Assembly (NCBI GenBank): GCA_051953655.1 | Contig: JBQCIO010000082.1 | Coordinates: 1-62,955, forward strand | DNA length: 62,955 nt | Direction: 5' to 3' | Source: JBQCHF01 sp051953655 | Lineage (GTDB): Bacteria > Actinomycetota > Actinomycetes > Motilibacterales > Motilibacteraceae | Shown here: one piece after another, positions 32,497 to 41,914 of the stretch | Layout of the letters: every line of letters begins with the position of its first letter | Numbering within the stretch: position 1 is the stretch's first letter | Position numbers and translations under genes: made by a program | The notes under the pieces: model-generated | Database searches by the model: none | Told to the model about the DNA's origin: nothing | The model's input: the letters and a program-made list of their open reading frames with translations, nothing else

Positions 32497-34017
32497 GTGA
32501 GCCTCAACCTCGCCACCATGCTCCACGAGTCGGCGCTGGCCCGGCCGGACAAGACCTGCGTCGTGATCGGCGACACCCGCCTCACCTACCGGCAGGTGGA
32601 GCAGGCCTCGGCCGTCGTGGCCGGAAACCTGCGCGCGCTCGGCCTGCAACCCGGCGACAAGGTGGCCGTGCAGCTGCCCAACGTGCCGCAGTTCCTGTTC
32701 GCCTACTTCGGGATCCTGCGCGCCGGGCTGGTCATGGTGCCGCTCAACCCGCTGCTCAAGGCGCCGGAGGTCCAGTACCACCTGGAGAACTCCGACTCGA
32801 GGGTGCTGGTCACCTTCGAGCTGTTCGCGGACGAGGCGCAGCGGGCGGCGCGCGAGCTGCCCGACGTCGAGACCTTCGTGGTGAACCTGCCGGGCAGCGA
32901 GACCCGCCCGGAGGGCACCCGCCCGTTCACCGACCTGCTCGCCCCGGTCGAGCTGCCCGACATCCATCCCACCGCGGCCGACGACACCGCGGTCATCATC
33001 TACACCAGCGGCACCACCGGCCGGCCCAAGGGGGCCGAGCTCAGCCACTTCACGCTCTACATGAACTGCACGCTGGGCGGGGAGAACCTCGGCCTGGACG
33101 ACACCGACGTCACCATGGCGGTGCTGCCGTTCTTCCACATCTTCGGCCTGTCCAGCGTGCTCAACGGCACAGTGCGCCGCGGCGGAACCATGGTGGTGCT
33201 GCCCCGCTTCGAGCCCGACGCGGTGCTCGACGCGATCGAGGCCCACGGCGTCACCGTGTTCTGCGGCGTCCCCACCATGTACGTCGCGATGCTGCAGTCG
33301 GCCGGGCCGGAGCGGGCGCTCACCTCGCTGAAGTTCGGGATCTCCGGCGGCGCGGCCATCCCCGGCGAGGTGATCCGCGCGTTCGAGGAGCGCTTCCCCA
33401 ACAGCGTGATCCTGGAGGGCTACGGCCTGTCCGAGACCGCCAGCACCACCACGTTCAACATGAACGCCGAGAACCGCAAGGTGCTCTCGATCGGCAAGCC
33501 GACGTGGGGCGTGCAGGTGCGTGTGGTCGACCTGGACGACAAGCCGCTGCCGCCGGGGCCGGAGAACGTCGGCGAGATCGTGGTGCGCGGCCACAACATC
33601 ATGAAGGGCTACTACAAGAACCCCGAGGCCACCGCCGAGGCGATGCGCGGCGGCTGGTTCCACACCGGCGATCTCGCCTACGCCGACGACGACGGCTACC
33701 TCTACGTCGTCGACCGCAAGAAGGACCTCGTGATCCGCGGCGGCTACAACGTCTACCCGCGCGAGATCGAGGAGGTGCTCTACGAGCACCCCGCGGTGGC
33801 CGAGGCCGCCGTCATCGGCCGCCCCGACGACCTGCTGGGGGAGGAGGTGGTGGCCGTGGTGAGCCTCAAGCCGGGCGCCGACGCCACCCCCGACGAGCTC
33901 ATCGCGTTCTGCAAGGAGCGGGTGGCGGCCTACAAGTACCCGCGCGAGGTGCGCCTGGTCCCCGAGCTGCCCAAGGGACCCACCGGCAAGATCCTCAAGA
34001 AGGAGCTGCGCTCCTGA
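32497..34017 (+). CDS. Long-chain-fatty-acid--CoA ligase (FadD-like)
   Basis: This 506-residue ANL enzyme has VIIYTSGTTGRPKGAELSH, LEGYGLSETASTTT, WFHTGDLAYADDDGYLYV, DRKKDLVIRGGYNVYPREIE, and the catalytic Lys in GPTGKILKKEL. The GTG start at 32497 lies after GGGAGA. It probably activates the acid whose CoA ester is oxidised by the two preceding dehydrogenases. It shares its architecture with the FadD at 44574. Confidence 0.94.
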   Translation: MSLNLATMLHESALARPDKTCVVIGDTRLTYRQVEQASAVVAGNLRALGLQPGDKVAVQLPNVPQFLFAYFGILRAGLVMVPLNPLLKAPEVQYHLENSDSRVLVTFELFADEAQRAARELPDVETFVVNLPGSETRPEGTRPFTDLLAPVELPDIHPTAADDTAVIIYTSGTTGRPKGAELSHFTLYMNCTLGGENLGLDDTDVTMAVLPFFHIFGLSSVLNGTVRRGGTMVVLPRFEPDAVLDAIEAHGVTVFCGVPTMYVAMLQSAGPERALTSLKFGISGGAAIPGEVIRAFEERFPNSVILEGYGLSETASTTTFNMNAENRKVLSIGKPTWGVQVRVVDLDDKPLPPGPENVGEIVVRGHNIMKGYYKNPEATAEAMRGGWFHTGDLAYADDDGYLYVVDRKKDLVIRGGYNVYPREIEEVLYEHPAVAEAAVIGRPDDLLGEEVVAVVSLKPGADATPDELIAFCKERVAAYKYPREVRLVPELPKGPTGKILKKELRS

Positions 34018-34040
34018 CCCCTCGACCCCTCGACCCCTCG
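34018..34040. repeat. 8-bp tandem repeat after fadD
   Basis: The unit CCCCTCGA occurs twice in tandem, followed by CCCCTCG, directly after the ligase stop. The remaining intergenic sequence to 34248 shows no gene. Confidence 0.6.
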
Positions 34041-34248
34041 CCGTGATCATGCAGGGATGGTGAGACGCCCCACCGTCTCTGCTCGACCAGGGGCGGGGGG
34101 AGCGGCAGCACAGGGGCCGGGAGGTCGGGACAAGCACGGGACAGGACGGCGAGGCGCCCGGGACACCGGGCGGACGAGGTTCGGGTGTGCCGGCGCGACC
34201 GCGACCGGCGCCTGAGGGGCTCTCTGCCCCGCACCCGAGGAGACCTCC

Positions 34249-35157
34249 GTGCCTGCTGTCCGACCCACCGTCCCCGCGTCCTCCGGAGCTGCCGACGCGA
34301 GCCGCCCGACCCGCCCGACCCGCCCGACCCGCTCCACCGGGGGGCTCGAGGCCCCGCCGCCCGCCCCCGCCATCGGCGCCGAGCCCGGTCGCGGCCGCCG
34401 CGTCCTGCGGCGCGCCGCCGTCGCCCTGGCGGCGCTGCCCGCCGGTGCGCTCGGCGTCAGCTTCGGCGTCAGCTCGATCGTCGAGCTGGTCACCGGCGAC
34501 GAGGCCGAGCACCGCTTCCACCAGATCACCGGCCAGGGCGTGCTGCTCGCTGCGCTGTGGCTCGGCGGCGTCGCGCCGCTCGTCCTCGCCGGGCTGCGCC
34601 GACGACGGCCCTCCCCGGCGGCCGCCGTGCAGCACGCGGCCGTCGTGCTCGGTGCGCTCACCGCCGCGCTGCTCGCTCCCAGCACCCCGGGCGGGTTCTT
34701 CCTCGCGGCCGTCCTGAGCGTCGGCCTGGTGCTGCTCTGGCTGGCCCTGCCGATCCGGCCGGCGCTGCGGGCCGCCGCGGCGGGGGTGCGACCGGCGCTG
34801 GACCCGGTCGTGGCGCCGCTGGCCCTGCTCAGCTGCGCGGTGCTGGTGCCCTTCCTCATCGGGCAGTCCGACCGGCAGGCCCACGCGCACAACGAGCACG
34901 CGGAGATGGCGCACTACTACGACATGGCGTGGGTCTCCGTCGCCATCCTCGTGCTGGTGGCTGTCGCGGCGCTGCGGCGGGACCTGCGCCGTCGGCTGCT
35001 CGCCTGGGCCGGCACGGGACTGGTCGTGCTCGGCGGTTCGGCCGTGCTGCTGACCCGGCTCGACGGCTTTGGCGCCGCGGCGCTGGCGCTGGGCGCCGTC
35101 CAGCTCCTGGTGGCCGGTCTGCACCGATCCGGCCTCTCCGCCACCCGCAGCGCCTAA
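34249..35157 (+). CDS. Multi-pass membrane protein with His-rich loop, unknown function
   Basis: This 302-residue protein has about seven hydrophobic helices after a Pro/Thr/Arg-rich N-terminus containing a short repeat (RPTRPTRPTRST). A loop late in the protein is His-rich (SDRQAHAHNEHAEMAHYYDM), which could bind a metal. I do not recognise a family. The GTG start at 34249 follows GAGGAG. It is 11 nt upstream of the sensor kinase ATG, so it is probably in the same operon and might be an accessory sensor. Confidence 0.7.
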   Translation: MPAVRPTVPASSGAADASRPTRPTRPTRSTGGLEAPPPAPAIGAEPGRGRRVLRRAAVALAALPAGALGVSFGVSSIVELVTGDEAEHRFHQITGQGVLLAALWLGGVAPLVLAGLRRRRPSPAAAVQHAAVVLGALTAALLAPSTPGGFFLAAVLSVGLVLLWLALPIRPALRAAAAGVRPALDPVVAPLALLSCAVLVPFLIGQSDRQAHAHNEHAEMAHYYDMAWVSVAILVLVAVAALRRDLRRRLLAWAGTGLVVLGGSAVLLTRLDGFGAAALALGAVQLLVAGLHRSGLSATRSA

Positions 35158-35168
35158 TCTGCCGCCCG

Positions 35169-37214
35169 ATGAGCACCGTCGACACCGCGCCGCCCCTGTC
35201 CGGGCCCCGGGTCCGCCTCCTCCGGTGGAGGCGGACCCGGGCCGCCCGGGGTGCCGGCGCGGCGGTGCCCCTCGCGGTCGCCGCCGCGGCGGCCGTGGCG
35301 GCCGCGGTGCTGGCGGTCACGGCTGCGGACGGCTGGGACCTGCCCGCGAGCGCCGACCTGCCGGTCGACGGTGCGGTCGGGGCGACCTACCCCGCCATCG
35401 CGGCCGCGGTGCTGGCCGGCGGTCCGGCCGCCCGGCGGCTCGGCCGTCTGCTGCTCGGCTGCGGCCTCGCCTCCGCCCTCACCGTGGTGCTCACGGCGCT
35501 GGCCCTGCTGGCCCCCGAAGCCGACCTGCCGGCCCGTCTGGCGGGGCAGGGCGCCTCGTTCACCTGGGTGTTCGGGATCGCCCCGCTGCTCACCCTCGTC
35601 CCGCTGATCTATCCGGACGGACGCCTGCCCGGCCGGCGCTGGTCGCTCGCGGTGGCGGCGGCCGTCGCCGGGACCGGGCTGCTGGCCGTCGCCGTGGCGC
35701 TCTACCCGGAGCCGTTCCGGGGCCGCGTCGAGCTGGTCAAGCCGTTCACGAGCGAGCCGGCCGCCCGCCTGCTCGCACCGGTGGGGGCCGTCCTCGTGGC
35801 GGCCGGCGGGCTGGCCGGGTTCGCCGCCCTGGTGCTGCGGCTCGTCCGCTCCCGCGGCCTGGCCCGCCGACAGGTCGTCGTCCTGCTGGGCGCGGCGGCC
35901 CTCCTGCTGGCCGAGCTGGTCGTGCACCCGCTGCTCCCCTCGGGGGCCGGCACCGCGGCGCAGGCGCTGGCCGTGGTGCTGGTGCCCGCCGGGGTCGCGG
36001 TGGCCCTCACCCGGCACCGGCTCTACGAGCTCGACCTCGCCCTGTGCCGGACGCTGGCGGGGGCGAGCCTGGCTGCCTGCCTCGCTGGCGCCTACCTCAC
36101 CGCGTTCGTCGTGCTCCGCTCGGTGCTTCCCGGGAGCACCGCGGCCGCCGCGCTGGCGGCTGCCGGGACCGGTCTGCTGGTGCAGCCGCTCGGTGCGCGC
36201 CTCGCCGCCGGCGTGGACCGCCTCTACTACGGCGAGCGCGGCGACCCCTACGTCCTGCTGTCCCGGCTCGGCGCAGCACTGCGCGACGTCGACGACGTCG
36301 CCGCCGTTCCGAAGCTCGTCTCCGACGTCGTGTCGGAGGGGCTGCGGCTGACGCATGTGCGGTTGCAGCCGCCGGGCAGCCCGACGCCGGCGGACGCCGG
36401 GCACGTCGTCCCGCTGCGGCACCGGGGACGGGTGGTGGCAGAGCTGGTGGCCGCCCCACGCGAGGGCGAGCCGCTGCTCGACCCGCGGGACCGGGAGCTG
36501 CTGGCCGCCCTCGCCGACCAGGCGGCCCCCGCCGTCGCCGCCGCCCGCCTCGTGGAGGACCTGCGCGCCAGCCGCGACGCGCTGGTGCGCGCCCGCGAGG
36601 AGGAGCGACGGCGCCTCCGCCGTGAGCTCCACGACGGGATCGGTCCAGCCCTGGCCGGCGTCCGACTCCAGGTGGAGTCGGCCCAGGACCTGGTGCAGGA
36701 GTCGCTCGGCGAGGCCTCCCTGCCGGTGCGGCTGCTGGACTCGGCCGTCGGCGGGGTGCGCGACGCGGTCGACGACGTGCGTCGCATCACCGACGACCTG
36801 CGGCCGCCCGCACTGGACGAGCTGGGGCTGGCCGGCGCCCTCCGTGGTCTGACGGCGCGCCTGAGCACGCCTGGGCTGCCGGTGGAGCTGGCAGTCCCCG
36901 ACGAGGTGTCGGAGGTCGAGCTGCCGGCGGCCGTCGAGGTGGCCTGCTACCGGATCGTCGCCGAAGCCGTGTCCAACGCGGTGCGGCACGCCGGCGCGGG
37001 CATCGTCCGGGTGCGGCTGGGCCAGGTGCAGGGACGGCAGCTGCTGCTCGTCGTCGAGGACGACGGACAGGGGATCGTCCCGGACCGCGCCAGGGCACGG
37101 ACCGGGCTCGGGCTGGTGACGATGCGGGAGAGAGCAGAGGAGCTGGGGGGCACGCTGTCGATCCGCTCGTGCCCCGGCCAGGGGACGACGATGGAGGCGG
37201 TGCTGCCCTGGTGA
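35169..37214 (+). CDS. NarL-type sensor histidine kinase with multi-helix membrane sensor
   Basis: This 681-residue kinase has about eight membrane helices in the first 340 residues, including the family landmark LIYPDGRLPGRRW. A GAF-like region follows, then the HisKA_3 box RRRLRRELHDGIGPALAGV (H488) and an ATPase domain with RIVAEAVSNAVRHAGAG, EDDGQGI and GLGLVTMRERAEELGG. It has the same architecture and almost the same length as the kinase at 2618-4654, suggesting a paralogous pair. Its stop overlaps the partner regulator start (GTGA). Confidence 0.92.
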   Translation: MSTVDTAPPLSGPRVRLLRWRRTRAARGAGAAVPLAVAAAAAVAAAVLAVTAADGWDLPASADLPVDGAVGATYPAIAAAVLAGGPAARRLGRLLLGCGLASALTVVLTALALLAPEADLPARLAGQGASFTWVFGIAPLLTLVPLIYPDGRLPGRRWSLAVAAAVAGTGLLAVAVALYPEPFRGRVELVKPFTSEPAARLLAPVGAVLVAAGGLAGFAALVLRLVRSRGLARRQVVVLLGAAALLLAELVVHPLLPSGAGTAAQALAVVLVPAGVAVALTRHRLYELDLALCRTLAGASLAACLAGAYLTAFVVLRSVLPGSTAAAALAAAGTGLLVQPLGARLAAGVDRLYYGERGDPYVLLSRLGAALRDVDDVAAVPKLVSDVVSEGLRLTHVRLQPPGSPTPADAGHVVPLRHRGRVVAELVAAPREGEPLLDPRDRELLAALADQAAPAVAAARLVEDLRASRDALVRAREEERRRLRRELHDGIGPALAGVRLQVESAQDLVQESLGEASLPVRLLDSAVGGVRDAVDDVRRITDDLRPPALDELGLAGALRGLTARLSTPGLPVELAVPDEVSEVELPAAVEVACYRIVAEAVSNAVRHAGAGIVRVRLGQVQGRQLLLVVEDDGQGIVPDRARARTGLGLVTMRERAEELGGTLSIRSCPGQGTTMEAVLPW

Positions 37215-37858
37215 GCGACCCGATCCGGCTGCTGGTCGTCGACGACCACCCGCTCTTCCGCGACGGGGTGCGGGCCGCCCTGGCCGGCAGCCCTGACATC
37301 GAGGTGGTCGGCGAGGCGCCCGACGTCGCCACCGCCCTCACCCTCGCGGCGGAGGCCGCGCCCGACGTCGTGCTGATGGACCTGCAGCTGCCGGACGGCA
37401 GCGGCGTGGACGCCACAGCAGCCCTGCTGGCCGCGCATCCTGACCTGCGGGTCCTGGTCGTCACCATGTCCACCGACGACGATGCGGTGGTGGCCGCCAT
37501 GCGGGCCGGCGCGCGCGGCTACCTGGTGAAGGGCAGCGGCCGGGGGGAGCTGCTCGACGCCCTACGCACTGTAGGAGCCGGCGGTGCAGTATTCGGCCCG
37601 GACGTCGCGGACCGGCTCAACCGCTGGTTCTCCGGCCTGGCCGCCCAGCCCGCGCGGGAGGCGTTCCCCCAGCTGACCGAGCGGGAGCGAGAGGTGCTCG
37701 ACCTGGTGGCGCAGGGGCTGGACAACCGGAGGATCGCGCGGACCTTGTTCCTCTCGGACAAGACCGTGCGCAACCACGTGTCCAACGTGCTCAGCAAGAT
37801 CGGGGCGGAGGACCGGGGCGAGGCGGTCCGGCGGGCACGCGCCGCCGGCTTGGGGTGA
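37211..37858 (+). CDS. NarL/FixJ-family response regulator
   Basis: This 215-residue protein has the receiver acidic pair D11-D12 (LLVVDDHPLFRDG), the phospho-acceptor D57 (VVLMDLQLPDGSG), the Lys in GYLVKGS, and a LuxR-type helix-turn-helix (LTEREREVLDLVAQG, LSDKTVRNHVSNVLSKIG). The GTG start overlaps the kinase stop, which sets the start and shows coupling. It converges on the PucR-type gene with 15 nt between stops. Confidence 0.95.
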   Translation: MSDPIRLLVVDDHPLFRDGVRAALAGSPDIEVVGEAPDVATALTLAAEAAPDVVLMDLQLPDGSGVDATAALLAAHPDLRVLVVTMSTDDDAVVAAMRAGARGYLVKGSGRGELLDALRTVGAGGAVFGPDVADRLNRWFSGLAAQPAREAFPQLTEREREVLDLVAQGLDNRRIARTLFLSDKTVRNHVSNVLSKIGAEDRGEAVRRARAAGLG

Positions 37859-37873
37859 GGCGCGCTGCTCTGG

Positions 37874-39160
37874 TCAGTGGGAGGCGCCGGCGCCGACGGT
37901 CCGGCCCAGGGCGAGCAGCGCGTGGGTGAGCAGCAGCTGCTGCCGCGGCTCGGCCAGGCTGTGGCCGGTGAGCGTCTCCAGCTGCTTCATCCGGTAGATG
38001 ACGGTGTTGCGGTGGCAGTAGAGGTCGGCGGCCGCATGGGTCGGTGACCCGCCGTGGGCCAGCAGCGCCTCGAGCGTCTGCAGGAGCAGCTCGGCCTGCT
38101 GCGGCGGCTGGGCCAGCACACCGCCCAGCGCCTGGGCCACCAGCAGCGAGGTGACCTCCGGGCTGGCGCCTAGCAGCACCTCGGGGAGTCGGTCGGCCAC
38201 CGGCACGACCTGCTGGCTCCCGCGCGGCAGGGTCTCCGCGGCGCGCGCGGCGAGCTGGAACGCGGTGGCGAACCCGGCCAGGCCGTCCGGCGACGGGGCG
38301 ACGCCCACCCGGCCGGCGGCGGACGGGCCCAGCAGGGCGACCAGCTTGTCCTGCCCCACGGAGAGCGGCACCAGCCCGAAGGTCGCCCCGCCGCGCACGT
38401 GCCAGAAGGACCTGACGCCGGCCCGTTCCAGGCGGTCCTCGGCCCCGCGCAGGGAGCCGTCCACGGTGCCCTCGAAGGGGGCCACCACGCAGGCCACCGG
38501 CTCGTCGGCGGCCAGGCCGAAGGCCTCGCGCACCTCCCCGGCGAAGGTGGGGTCGGTGCCGCGGCCCTCGACCAGCCCGTCGAGCAGGTGCTGCTGACGC
38601 TGCAGGTCCCGTCGCTGCAGCCGTGCGGTCTCGCGCCGGTAGGACTCGACCAGGGTCGCGTTCTGCAGGTCCAGGGCCGACCAGATGCGTTGGCCGGCGA
38701 TGAGGAGGACGTGGTCGTCGAGGCCGAGGTCGGGGTCGTTGCGCTGCTCCAGCAGGGCCTCCCACAGCACCCGGGTGCCGAGGCTGTAGGCGTTGAGGAC
38801 GTGCTCCATCGGGACGCCCTGCTGCGCGCGCCGTCGTCCGGTGTCGCGCCACACGTGGATGGCCCGCTCGCCCCCCTGGGCGAGCCCGGCCATGGTCCGG
38901 ATGCCGCGGCGGACGTGCTCGCGGGTGCTGCTGCGCAGCTCGGCCCGCATCTCCGGGCCGGCGGCGTCGTACCAGTCGCGTTCCTTGGCCAGCAGCGTGA
39001 GGGCGATGTCGTCGGCGATCGCGTCGGCGCGGGGGAGCAGCGAGGCCCAGGCGCGGGCGATCTCCCCACGCAGGTGCTCGTCGTCGGCGGGCAGGCCGCG
39101 GTGCCGGGACGGCCCGGCCGGGTCGTCCGGCCCGGCTCCGGTGCGCGAGGTCGTTCCCAC
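37874..39160 (-). CDS. PucR/CdaR-type transcriptional regulator
   Basis: From the GTG at 39160 the protein is 428 residues. The N-terminal 190 residues are helical (WASLLPRADAIADDIALTLL, GVPMEHVLNAYSLGTRVLWE), the middle is a GGDEF-like fold region (about 200-330), and the C-terminus is the PucR helix-turn-helix: LEALLAHGGSPTHAAADLYC then HRNTVIYRMKQLETLTG. Such proteins typically activate nearby catabolic or transport genes. It is divergent from the Liv-type transporter, with an inverted repeat in between. The start is uncertain, as an upstream GTG in frame is possible. Confidence 0.88.
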   Translation of the reverse strand: MGTTSRTGAGPDDPAGPSRHRGLPADDEHLRGEIARAWASLLPRADAIADDIALTLLAKERDWYDAAGPEMRAELRSSTREHVRRGIRTMAGLAQGGERAIHVWRDTGRRRAQQGVPMEHVLNAYSLGTRVLWEALLEQRNDPDLGLDDHVLLIAGQRIWSALDLQNATLVESYRRETARLQRRDLQRQQHLLDGLVEGRGTDPTFAGEVREAFGLAADEPVACVVAPFEGTVDGSLRGAEDRLERAGVRSFWHVRGGATFGLVPLSVGQDKLVALLGPSAAGRVGVAPSPDGLAGFATAFQLAARAAETLPRGSQQVVPVADRLPEVLLGASPEVTSLLVAQALGGVLAQPPQQAELLLQTLEALLAHGGSPTHAAADLYCHRNTVIYRMKQLETLTGHSLAEPRQQLLLTHALLALGRTVGAGASH

Positions 39161-39222
39161 GAGACCGTGCCTTCCCACCCGGCGCACAGTTCCACCCCCC
39201 GCAGGTCCTCCGTAACGGGCGC

Positions 39223-39246
39223 ATCGCACACCGAACGTTGTGCGAT
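39223..39246. promoter_or_regulatory. Candidate operator of the PucR-type regulator
   Basis: The perfect inverted repeat ATCGCACA (39223-39230) / TGTGCGAT (39239-39246) with an 8-nt spacer lies between the divergent regulator and the transporter genes, 99 nt upstream of the transporter GTG. Confidence 0.7.
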
Positions 39247-39344
39247 CTGCCCATGTTGCCCGCTGTGCGCGGCGACCAAGGTGATCGAACCACGCGGGTG
39301 TGGCGGACGCCGCCCCGTCATCAGCCAGAGAGGGGTGCCGTCCG

Positions 39345-40261
39345 GTGAGTGCGAGCGCTGTCGCCCCCGCGGAGGGCGCGCTCCGGCCCGCGCTGGCGAT
39401 GCAGGGCATCGACGTGCGCTTCGGTGGCATCAAGGCCCTCACCGAGGTCTCGCTCGAGGTGGCTCCGCGCCAGGTGCTCGGCGTCATCGGCCCCAACGGC
39501 GCGGGCAAGACGACGCTGTTCAACGTCGCCTGCGGCTTCGTGCAGCCCGCCGCCGGGACCATCTCCTGGCATGGTGCGGACGTCACCGGTCTGCGGCCGC
39601 ACCAGCTGGCCGGGCTGGGCATCGCGCGGACGCTGCAGGGCCTCGGGATGTTCGAGCACATGAGCGTGCTCGAGAACGTCATGGTGGGCGCGGACCGGCA
39701 CGGACGGGCCGGCTTCCTCTCCGGCCTGCTCGCCCTGCCGCGCAGCGGACGCGACGAGAAGGCGCTGGCGCAGCGGTCGATGGCGGTCCTCGAGGAGCTG
39801 GGCGTGGCCGACCAGGCCGGGCGGCTGCCGGGCGCCCTCCCCTACCCCCTGCGCAAGCGGGTGGCGCTCGCCCGCGCACTGGTCGCCGAGCCGGAGCTGC
39901 TGCTGCTCGACGAGCCGGCCAGCGGCCTGTCCAACGACGAGATGAGCGAGCTGGGCGAGCTGATCCGCGGCCTGTCCGAGCGGATGTCGGTGATGCTCGT
40001 CGAGCACCACATGGACCTGGTCATGGACGTCTGCGACCAGCTCGTCGTCCTCGACTTCGGGCGGGTCATCGCGCGCGGTGGACCGGACGAGGTGCGCGAG
40101 CACCCCGCCGTCGTGGCCGCCTACCTCGGTGACGCCGTCGACGGCGTCGACGAGGTCGACACAGCCGACAGCGTCGACGAGGTCGACACCGTCGACAGCG
40201 TCGACGAGGTCGACACAGCCGACACCGCCGAGGACGTCGCGGCCGCCCCGGAGAGGGGTGC

Positions 40262-40265
<4 letters not shown>
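39345..40265 (+). CDS. livG: Branched-chain-amino-acid-type ABC transporter ATP-binding protein (LivG-like) with acidic tail
   Basis: This is a 306-residue ABC ATPase. Walker A is GPNGAGKTT, the Q-loop region is RTLQGLGMFEHMSVLENV, the signature position reads LPYPLRKRVALARAL instead of LSGGQ, Walker B is LLLLDEPASGLSNDE, and the switch His is in LVEHHMDL. The Asp-rich C-terminus (about residues 265-296) is made of tandem nine-residue repeats VDEVDTADS not expected in LivG, encoded by a 27-bp DNA repeat. The substrate class is unknown; Liv-type systems also import aromatic and fatty acids. Its stop overlaps the LivF start (GTGA). Confidence 0.9.
40146..40226 (+). repeat. Three tandem 27-bp repeats inside livG
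   Basis: Units 40146-40172, 40173-40199 and 40200-40226 each encode VDEVDTxDS (Ser or Thr last). They differ at a few bases only, so the expansion is probably recent. They keep the reading frame and lengthen an acidic tail. Confidence 0.9.
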
Positions 40266-40972
<707 letters not shown>

Positions 40973-41034
40973 CCTCCGTTCACGCTCCCCGCCCGACCCC
41001 GCCCACCCGCCCCACCGACCACCAGAGGAGCCCC

Positions 41035-41913
41035 GTGCAGCAGCTGCTGACGACCTTCCTCACCGGCCTGACGCTGGGCATGGTCTACGCCGCGTTCGCG
41101 CTGGCGCTCGTGCTCATCTGGCGATCCACGCGCATCGTCAACTTCGCCCAGGCGCCGATGGCGATGCTCACCACCTACGTCGCCCTCGTCGTCATCGACG
41201 GCACCGGCTCCTACTGGCTCGGCTTCGCCGCCGCGCTGCTCGCGGGCCTGCTGCTCGGCGCGGTGGTGGAGCGGACCGTGGTGCGCCGGGTGGAGGGCGG
41301 GCCGGAGATCAACGCCGTCATCCTCACGCTCGGGCTGTTCGTGGTCATCGAGGCGCTCGCCGCCATCCTGTTCGGCTCGAACTACCGCTCGTTCCCCGCG
41401 CCGTTCGGGCTGCGCGGGTTCCAGGCCGGCGGGGTGACGATCGCCCTCACCGGGTTCGGCGTCTTCACGATCCTCGCCGTGGTCGTGGTGATGCTGCTGC
41501 TCGTGGTGCTCTTCCGCCGCACCGACCTGGGCCTGAAGATGCGCGCGGCCGCGTTCAGCCCGGAGGTCTCCCGGTTGCTCGGGGTGCGCGTCGGACGGAT
41601 GCTGACCCTCGGCTGGGCGCTGGCCGCCCTCGTCGGCTCGCTGGCCGGACTGCTCATCGCCGGCGGCAACCTCGTCTACCCGTCCTACATGGACTCGGTG
41701 GTCGTCTTCGGCTTCGTGGCGGCCGTCCTCGGCGGCCTGGACAGCCCGGCCGGCGCGGTGGTCGGCGGCCTGCTGCTCGGCCTCTGCCTGAGCTTCGTCA
41801 GCGGCTACGTCGACTCCGGGCTGGTCGCCCTGGCTGCCCTGGTGATCCTCGTGGTGGTCCTGCTGGTGCGGCCCACCGGCCTGTTCTCGAGCACCGTGGC
41901 GCGGAGGGTCTGA
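41035..41913 (+). CDS. livH: Branched-chain-amino-acid-type ABC permease (LivH-like)
   Basis: This 292-residue protein has about eight membrane helices. It starts LTTFLTGLTLGMVYAAFALA and has FAQAPMAMLTTYVAL and the conserved cytoplasmic coupling segment FRRTDLGLKMRAAAFSPEVSRLLGV, followed by GLDSPAGAVVGGLLLG. GTG 41035 lies 6 nt after GAGGAG. It forms the membrane channel with LivM. Confidence 0.94.
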   Translation: MQQLLTTFLTGLTLGMVYAAFALALVLIWRSTRIVNFAQAPMAMLTTYVALVVIDGTGSYWLGFAAALLAGLLLGAVVERTVVRRVEGGPEINAVILTLGLFVVIEALAAILFGSNYRSFPAPFGLRGFQAGGVTIALTGFGVFTILAVVVVMLLLVVLFRRTDLGLKMRAAAFSPEVSRLLGVRVGRMLTLGWALAALVGSLAGLLIAGGNLVYPSYMDSVVVFGFVAAVLGGLDSPAGAVVGGLLLGLCLSFVSGYVDSGLVALAALVILVVVLLVRPTGLFSSTVARRV

Positions 41914-41914
41914 C

